A DNA stretch of 64,000 nt from Symsagittifera roscoffensis (Eukaryota; Xenacoelomorpha; Acoela; Convolutidae), in contig NC_087063.1 in NCBI RefSeq assembly GCF_963678635.1, positions 45,490,101 through 45,554,100 of the forward strand, given 5' to 3'. Both the position numbers and the translations under genes were made by a program. This document shows positions 59,901 to 64,000 of this stretch, in pieces. The first letter of the stretch is position 1; each line of letters opens with the position of its first letter. Below the pieces are notes generated by a model that worked only from the letters and a program-made list of their open reading frames with translations, did not search any database and was not told where the DNA came from.

Positions 59901-61651
59901 TTGCAAACAGCCGAAGTGTAACTTCCAAAGCATTTTTTTATTTTATAATGAAACTTGATTTTTTTAAGTAATTTTGTGACCAGAATTTTAAAACAAGGTA
60001 AAAGCAAAAAGGGCTTAGAAAAGTGAAGATTTGTGGTGTTTCAGAGCCGCTGAGTGGTAAGTCGTCTCCGAGTAGCAGTGATGACGAGGGTGACGAGAAG
60101 AAGGACTCGGAGAAGGAGAGTCCTGTGGTCTCTGCCCCATCACCGAAACCAGAAATGGAGGTGATTGGTCCACTAACCCGCGCCTTAAATTATTTATTAA
60201 CTATATTGTAGTTTTCCTGGGACAAATAAATAGTCATCATAGTATATGTTGTGTGCTTTGAGTACATTATAGAAGATATGAACTACAATTATATCAATTG
60301 CCTTGATCGAATTTTTGAAACAAAAATTTTAAAACGATTATAGATGGCGAAGATACATCTAGAGATTGTCTTTTCTCAATTATAAATCGGTTATTTAGAT
60401 TCGCATCTTAACTTTTTTCCATGTTTCAGCCCATTATTGATACCACTTCTATGAAACAGAGAGGTAATTTATAAACTTGTTTTTTTTTGTAAATATATCT
60501 ATGAGAAGTATGTTCATCATGTATCAGTGGGGCTGACTTGGTGTTCCTGATTTAGAACAAGAACAGCAGTTGAAGAATCTGCACCAGGCCATCGAGAAGG
60601 GGGAGAGAGACCAAGTGATCTCTTTACTCAAAGCAGACCCAGAACTCATCGGGTAAGACCCAGCAACCTTTTTCTTCCCAATATTCTCCTTCCGCAGGCA
60701 TTGGAAATACTCGAATTGTGCCAGCTTTTGCTGTATAAACTATTTTTCTTACAAAGATTATTTGTCAAACCACCAAAGGAACAATATTGGGTCGTGTCCG
60801 CATACATCTAATTTCTATGAGCCGTAAAAGATTCTATTCAGAATAATTCTGATACTATTCACAGTCTGGCAGAGCCAAGCATGCAGTTCACCGCCGCCCA
60901 TCAGGCTGCCATCCACCAGAGGCCAGATATGCTCAAGGTCAGTCGAGCTTACATTAAGTTCACCGTGTTCATCAATTGGGCGTCTAACTCATTGAAAAGC
61001 TTAAATTGTATATGTGTTCTGAAAGTATGAACATAATTAGGTGACTATGCATTAATATCAATCAGCATTAGGTGCTATTCTGGGACAACTTTTGATCTTC
61101 TCTAATGGTTTAAATTTTTTTCAGATTCCTTCAATCCATAGGTACAGTTCTACACCGAAAGATGATTAGCCTACAAAACCATGAACATTTAAGCATTACA
61201 AACTAATGATGATGTTTTACATCAATTTTTCATTTCATTTATCAGAATATCAGTACATTCGTATGCTTCGAAAAAATCATTATATCGTCATTATAGATAT
61301 TTTAATAAACTAAGTTTATTTGTCAGGATGCGATTCTCTGATTTACAAATCTTTGGTCAGAAATTATTCAGTTTTGAAACGAATACTCTTTGAAAACAGA
61401 CTTGATGGTGTCAATAACGTAGTCCAATTAAATCGCCTCCAACTAGCGATTCAGAACATGTCTTATTGTTTGCAGCTCCTCTATGACGCTGGAGCTGACT
61501 TCAACGCGGTGTCGCGTGCGGGCTTCATGCCCATCCACTACGCCGCCTGGAACAACGACGTCCAGTGCCTCGAGCACCTCCGGCTCACCGGGGCCTCCCT
61601 CAACGAACTCACTGTAGATAGACATACACCATTACACATCGCCGCCATGCG
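36143..61651 (+). CDS. Multi-exon PLAT - CBM_4_9 x2 - ankyrin protein (3' end outside the window)
   Basis: Exons: 36143-36183, 36248-36338, 38076-38323, 38390-38585, 38670-38699, 38770-38910, 38950-39168, 39244-39322, 40198-40371, 47162-47309, 47649-47861, 48341-48816, 49116-49244, 50826-51159, 51419-51742, 53249-53517, 60045-60160, 60430-60463, 60556-60652, 60865-60937, 61476-61651. All are bounded by AG and GT, and the phase fits at every one of the 20 joints, giving at least 1,202 codons without a stop. Domains by residue: charged N-terminus 1-270; PLAT 274-378; Ser/Pro/Glu-rich linker 407-660; two CBM_4_9 modules at about 665-830 and 840-1030; acidic linker 1038-1087; ankyrin repeats from about 1091 onward. 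There is no signal peptide or membrane span. The ATG follows an in-frame TGA (36,134) and a possible acceptor (GAGCAG). The last exon ends in phase 2, so the gene continues. Exon calls are from eye only. Confidence 0.85.
36505..37848 (+). repeat. Direct duplication of ~534 bp within intron 2
   Basis: 36,505-37,038 repeats at 37,315-37,848 (offset 810) with few differences. Each copy starts ACAAGACTGCTTGTATCAGG, has a small CAGGGC..GCCCTG hairpin and a CGCGAAATATATCGCGCG hairpin, and ends ATTCC.TCACTTTCGTATCG. The second copy runs into another start (ACAAGACTGCTCGTAT), so it may be a short satellite. Confidence 0.8.
38950..40371 (+). CDS. Exons 7-9: PLAT/LH2 domain
   Basis: Residues 250-406, with the domain at 274-378. 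Landmarks of the beta-sandwich are YKLYVYTGSKRGLAPDVSV at the first strands, WIKLTDS, the GDLTAISVAHN strand, and GCNWLLNKIEVED with the hallmark Trp (352), then GKLYVFNYNDFV. PLAT domains bind lipids or protein partners at membranes, for example in lipoxygenases, polycystins and LOXHD1. Three exons at phases 0, 0 and 1 encode it, interrupted by short introns, which is usual for a host gene. The neighbouring introns hold no other candidate exons. Confidence 0.85.
40860..42130 (+). repeat. ~170-200 bp satellite in intron 9
   Basis: About seven diverged monomers. Landmark TTATGGCCCTCGGAAAAGTC recurs near 41,155, 41,339, 41,509, 41,687 and 41,887. Others are GACTACGCCCAA and ACTACCCTGCC. The same satellite appears at 63.1-64.0 kb in the same orientation. 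Confidence 0.8.
42131..45560. other. Intron 9 sequence without a recognised gene
   Basis: AT-rich. ATCGCAAGTGGTGCG at 42,471 recurs at about 59,454 with related flanks, so it belongs to a dispersed repeat. Nothing else is supported. Confidence 0.4.
45570..46738 (-). pseudogene. Second LINE ORF1 remnant, inside intron 9
   Basis: A minus-strand frame of 65 codons (46,734-46,537) has coiled-coil-like residues, then DYQGRQCDLRARSEAELIER leading into an RRM-like strand VWIMEFPKT across a stop. Further pieces (FMKAMNKVL; SAWTRVRFIYFR across frame changes; 46,091-45,888; 45,785-45,570) follow the order of L1-type ORF1 proteins: coiled coil, RNA-recognition fold, then AWTR-like C-terminal motif. It differs from the ORF1 at 34-35 kb, so it belongs to another LINE family. 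It lies antisense to the host gene. Confidence 0.5.
47162..48816 (+). CDS. Exons 10-12: Ser/Pro-rich and acidic linker, start of first CBM
   Basis: Residues 407-686. Exon 10 has two imperfect 22-residue repeats, each ending with PKK (VPKKYEEKAAVKSSSSIS and PIPKK). Exon 11 is Ser/Arg/Glu-rich with an RKRTPTP motif. Exon 12 is strongly acidic with a PEPEPEPEP run and ends FLEELNLIKNSSFSDQ.. W, which begins the first CBM_4_9 module (residue about 665). The region looks disordered and phosphorylatable. The GC content is clearly higher than in the flanking introns. Further repeat exons could hide in the 6.8-kb intron before exon 10, but none was found. Confidence 0.8.
47366..47570 (+). repeat. Dispersed short element, partial copy
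   Basis: Starts CAGGCGCGGATCTAGATTTT, like 62,012 (CAGGCGCGTATCTAGGAATT), and is diverged and 3'-truncated. It lies in the intron between exons 10 and 11. Confidence 0.45.
49116..51159 (+). CDS. Exons 13-14: first carbohydrate-binding module (CBM_4_9 type)
   Basis: Residues 686-839, completing the module begun in exon 12. The pattern N-S-S-F..W..GG..L..(Y/C)A-C-L-V-Y-N-R..HFAGVTQNI...GG-R-Y-K-I-T-A-Q-V-K-L is that of CBM family 4/9 beta-sandwiches, followed by TTWSYIVGWVEL and FFAVRLCFDGPEGD. In bacteria and plants this fold binds xylan or other glycans at the ends of glycoside hydrolases. Here no hydrolase domain is attached. The aromatic residues that would line the cleft (W in NWSY-like positions, Y, H, F) are partly retained, so binding is possible but unproven. 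Confidence 0.75.
49412..49485. repeat. GCGACGAATTGTCGC palindromes
   Basis: The 15-base motif occurs exactly at 49,412-49,426 and 49,471-49,485, with worn copies between (CGAATTGACGCC, CCAATTGTCGC). Arms GCGAC/GTCGC flank GAATT. It sits in the intron after exon 13. Confidence 0.6.
51419..53517 (+). CDS. Exons 15-16: second carbohydrate-binding module (CBM_4_9 type)
   Basis: Residues 840-1037. It opens RNGSFNDF..L.P.NW, then GCMTVERPFAYSGLAQSI, VEPGRHYSFTAYVRI and SSKWTKINGELNM, matching the first module step by step. It therefore looks like an old tandem duplication of one module. The second half (exon 16) includes YCTFHFETTLGINLCVAGP and ends KPTIEQQTA. Glu-rich loop GEREGEEKG (about 908-916) is an insertion relative to the first module. 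The following intron is 6.5 kb and filled with repeats. Confidence 0.75.
52605..52920 (-). repeat. Dispersed short element, copy in reverse orientation
   Basis: Matches the reverse complement of 62,012-62,310 and 62,613-62,965. Shared landmarks are GGCGCCAATAT, the GAGAGCGCG patch, TTGGTCGACCTAAAA and CCTCGAGAAAATCCTAAAT. Confidence 0.7.
54300..54940 (+). repeat. Dispersed repeat in the long intron 16, copy 1
   Basis: Aligns with 58,440-59,850 in the same orientation with gaps. Shared strings are AGGTCTTGGT, CAGGAAAAAGTCT, ATTGGCTATGTTT and AACCGGCTATCCTTG. Confidence 0.55.
56351..56420. repeat. Overlapping alternative hairpins and direct repeat
   Basis: TGTGGAATACAG (56,368-56,379) pairs with CTGTATTCCACA (56,387-56,398). 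AGACTAGAAC (56,351-56,360) pairs with GTTCTAGTCT (56,379-56,388), overlapping the first stem. The direct copy GGCATGTGGAATACAGT follows at 56,399. Confidence 0.6.
58230..58440 (-). repeat. Dispersed short element, diverged partial copy
   Basis: Reverse-orientation relative of the 52.6 and 62 kb copies (GGGGTTCGACTGGAATAGTCC, then CACCATTTTCGGCCGACTGA). A further fragment of one end lies at about 56,040-56,105 (CCTCGAGAAAATGCTAAATT). Confidence 0.45.
58440..59850 (+). repeat. Dispersed repeat in intron 16, copy 2
   Basis: Partner of 54,300-54,940 with extra internal sequence. At about 59,451-59,570 it includes ATCGCAAGTGGTGCG and GAGCGAGTAAAGCGAACGAG, related to 42,471 and to 36,371. Confidence 0.5.
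60045..61651 (+). CDS. Exons 17-21: acidic linker and ankyrin repeats (continues)
   Basis: Residues 1038-1202 and beyond. Exon 17 is a Ser/Asp/Glu-rich linker (SSPSSSDDEGDEKK). Exons 19-21 give ankyrin-type helices: LHQAIEKGERDQVISLLKAD, FTAAHQAAIHQRPDMLKLLY, and the classic AGADFNAVSRAGFMPIHYAA and TPLHIAAMR. Ankyrin stacks bind protein partners. Exon 18 is only 34 bases (60,430-60,463). Exon 21 is much more GC-rich and C-ending than its neighbours. It ends in phase 2 at CG|GT, inside a TPLHIAA repeat, so more repeats must follow to the right of 64,000. Confidence 0.85.
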
Positions 61652-62010
61652 GTTAGTTGAAGCAAAATAAAACTAGAACTGTTTTGATCAATTGAACGAT
61701 CAGTTCTATAACTTAAATGGTATGAGTATTGATTAACATTAGCGACCAACCACGACATACATACCAAATGCTAGATTTGTTTTCATGTACGAAGTTTTTG
61801 TTCATAGAACGATCAAATTCGCGAAACAGACCATAAAGATTAATTTATCAATTTCTGCAAAAGTTTTCTGTATTATCTAGAATTTTTTGAGCTCTTTTGC
61901 CTTTTTGCTTGTCATTGAAGTACAGCTTTGTCTGTGTGTTGAATTTTGAAACTAATTTGGCTCGTTTTGCTCATTAACAGTTTAATTGGGCAAACAAGTT
62001 TCCGTTGGAT
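61652..62010. other. Intron after exon 21, no further exon seen
   Basis: AT-rich and without a recognisable exon. The remaining sequence to 64,000 is mostly repeats, so the next ankyrin exon lies beyond the window. Confidence 0.5.
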
Positions 62011-62011
62011 T

Positions 62012-62310
62012 CAGGCGCGTATCTAGGAATTTCTTGAGGGGGGCGGATTTTTTAGGTCGACAAAACTGATTTTCTGTGGTCTCATTAATCACTAAAAGAC
62101 CTTAATTTGACTTAAGGCGTTTTAAGCACTTTTTGGAAAATTTCGAACAAAATATGGCGTTTTTTGGCGCGCGCTCCTCCCTCAAAATTAGTATAGATTG
62201 GCGCCAAAGGCGCCTTTAGAAAAATTTTAAGGTGAGTGAGCCAGAACTCAAAGCAGTACAAAGGGAGGAGCCTTTGGGCCGGTAGGGGGTCGAATCCCTG
62301 AGGGGGGGGG
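62012..62310 (+). repeat. Dispersed short element, copy
   Basis: Begins CAGGCGCGTATCTAGG and ends GGGGGTCGAATCCCTGAGG. The end resembles a pol III B box (GGTTCRANNCC). Confidence 0.7.
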
Positions 62311-62612
62311 GGGCGTCAATTAGGCATAATCGACAAAAAGTTGTTTTCAAATTTCAAATGAAAAAAAAAATCACATTTTTTGAAACAGTTTTTTGCCAAG
62401 GAAGTGCTGCATGAAGCTCTTATAACTAGTTTTTCGGTACAGTCAAGTTTTGCTAAAATATACTTCAATAATACAATTTTCTTTGTGAAATTATTCTTTG
62501 AATAACGAACGCCTTGAAACAAACAGAGGATAGCCTTTTGCTGTACAACCATTTTTTTTGTTATGTTTCTAAGTAGTAGAAGGAAATCAAATCAAATAAA
62601 GAATGATTTTCT

Positions 62613-62965
62613 CGAGGGAAGAGGAGGATTACTAAAACAAATTGACGACCTTTTTGTAGGTTGACCAAATTGATTTTCCGAGATCTCCTAAAACACTAAA
62701 AATACCCTATTTTGGCCTAATTTTTTGCGCCGGAAGCAATTTTTTGAAAAAACAGGTCAAAAAGCCGTTTTTGGGCCTTTGTAAAGAAAATTTTAACAAA
62801 AAAATCACGTTTTTTGGCGCGCGCTCTCCCTCAAAATTAATATATATTGGCGTCAAAGGCGCCTTCACAAAAAATGTAGGGTCGGTCCGACAAAAATGTA
62901 TTTCTTAAAAAGTACCAAAAGGGGGACCCTTTGGGTCGGCTGGGGGTCGAATCCCTGAAGAAGGG
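62613..62965 (+). repeat. Dispersed short element, second copy in a row
   Basis: Same family and orientation as 62,012-62,310, 600 bp on. Shared are GGCGCGCGCTC.CCCTCAAAATTA, the GGCG(C/T)CAAAGGCGCCTT hairpin, and GGGGGTCGAATCCCTGA. Confidence 0.75.
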
Positions 62966-63089
62966 ACGCCCCCCCCCCTCCAAAAAATAAGGTGTCTCAT
63001 CTAATACTATAAATTATTTGCCTTACTTTCACTTCGCGTTTCCTTTTTTGTTTTTTTGTTGTTCTGCTAAAAAAAATCCTCTGCCCAAA

Positions 63090-64000
63090 TTTTTTGGCCT
63101 ATTCTTTATCGGCTTAATGACCTATTTTTGGGTCGTTTCAAGGGAAGCACAATGTTACCCCCGCGAAAACTACCCCTCTCAAATCAGAGTTTTTGATTCG
63201 AATGACTATAACGGTTTTGAAAAGCTCACTGCAAAAGCTGATACGCCTAAATTTTTAATTTTATACAGTTTTGACCCTCGGAATTGTCATTTTTTTTTAC
63301 CGTTTTGTGAATATTTTTGACTTTTATCGAAAAGTAACCTCTCAAAACTTAGTGTTGTGGGTTCAATGTAGATAACAAGTAGTGGGAAGCTCCACTGCAT
63401 TAACGACACCTCACATAGGTTTTCACACAAAAAGTTATTGTCCTTGGAAACGTCAAATTTTTTTTGTTTCTTTTGACCGTTTTTCAAACTTTCCGAGTAC
63501 TCTCAAAAACTACCCTGCCATATCTGATTGTTTAAGTCAATTCAAAATATGGAATGAATGAAGCTCATTTGCTTATGCAACTACGCCCTAATTTTTCTGA
63601 CACCAAGAGTTATGGCTCTCGGAAAAGTAAAAGTTTCTCTTTTTCGACCGTTTTTTGAAAGTTTCTGACTTTTCTTGAGAACTACCCTCCAAATATGAGG
63701 TTTTGAGTTCAATAGAAAATAAAGGTTGCGTGAGTCCCTTCTGCGAAAGCGGTCACGCCCGATTTGTTCATACAAGAAGCTATGATACTCGAAAATGTTA
63801 AATTTTGGATTTGTTGAACGTTTTCAGGGCTTTTCTCGCTAACTATCCTGCCAAATTTGATATCATAGGTTTAATCGAAACGACAGGTTAATGAAAACCT
63901 ACCTTTATTTTTGGCTGTGCCAAATTTAATTACAAAAAAAGTTATGGCATTAAAAAAAAAGTCTTGAAAATTTGGCATTTTTTGGAAACTTTTTGACTTT
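63090..64000 (+). repeat. ~170-bp satellite, second array (continues right)
   Basis: Landmark TTATGG.(C/T)CTCGGAAAAGT or a worn form recurs near 63,271, 63,434, 63,609, 63,779 and 63,945. It is the same family as the array at 40.86-42.13 kb. Confidence 0.8.

Noticed and set aside
36143-61651. Two or three separate genes (PLAT gene, CBM gene, ankyrin gene)
   Set aside because: All 20 joints agree in phase, the linker exons flow into the domains, and no stop, poly-A signal or new start was seen between them. Not excluded without transcripts.

Overview
The window is animal nuclear DNA, most likely from an invertebrate. It is AT-rich, dense in decayed retroelements and satellites, and carries one long spliced gene with GT-AG introns. 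Most of the short open frames are chance frames or retroelement debris. Species cannot be named from the sequence. A short CCCTAA-like tract at about 29.42 kb fits an animal with TTAGGG-type telomeres, but this is weak evidence.

Layout. (1) 1-10.3 kb is a decayed Ty3/gypsy-type element. Gag lies on the minus strand and abuts pol on the plus strand; then come an env-like region and an unusual extra Ser/Thr/Pro/Asn-rich ORF. (2) 10.3-11.9 kb is non-coding, with a TATA-like promoter candidate. (3) 11.94-22.94 kb is bounded by near-identical inverted repeats of about 275 bp and filled mostly by about six 1.2-1.5 kb tandem units; no transposase was seen. (4) 22.95-26.96 kb holds two abutting satellite arrays of almost equal period (about 360 bp) but different sequence. 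(5) 27-30 kb holds a duplicated segment, hairpins and a truncated LINE piece. (6) 30.7-35.3 kb, minus strand, is a nearly full-length L1/Tx1-like LINE with an intact ORF1 and a broken ORF2. (7) 35.4-35.8 kb is a small element with perfect 37-bp inverted ends.

(8) 36,143 to at least 61,651, plus strand, is the one convincing host gene. Twenty-one exons join in phase at all 20 junctions into an open protein of at least 1,202 residues. Its order is a charged N-terminal region, a PLAT/LH2 domain, an acidic Ser/Pro/Glu-rich linker, two family 4/9-type carbohydrate-binding modules (CBM_4_9), a short acidic linker, and ankyrin repeats that run off the window. I do not know a characterised family with this architecture. 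No signal peptide is visible, so the sugar-binding folds may act inside the cell. Its introns hold satellites, a second LINE ORF1 remnant and dispersed short elements.

The gene is the main candidate for a previously undescribed system; the 11-kb inverted-repeat element is the second.
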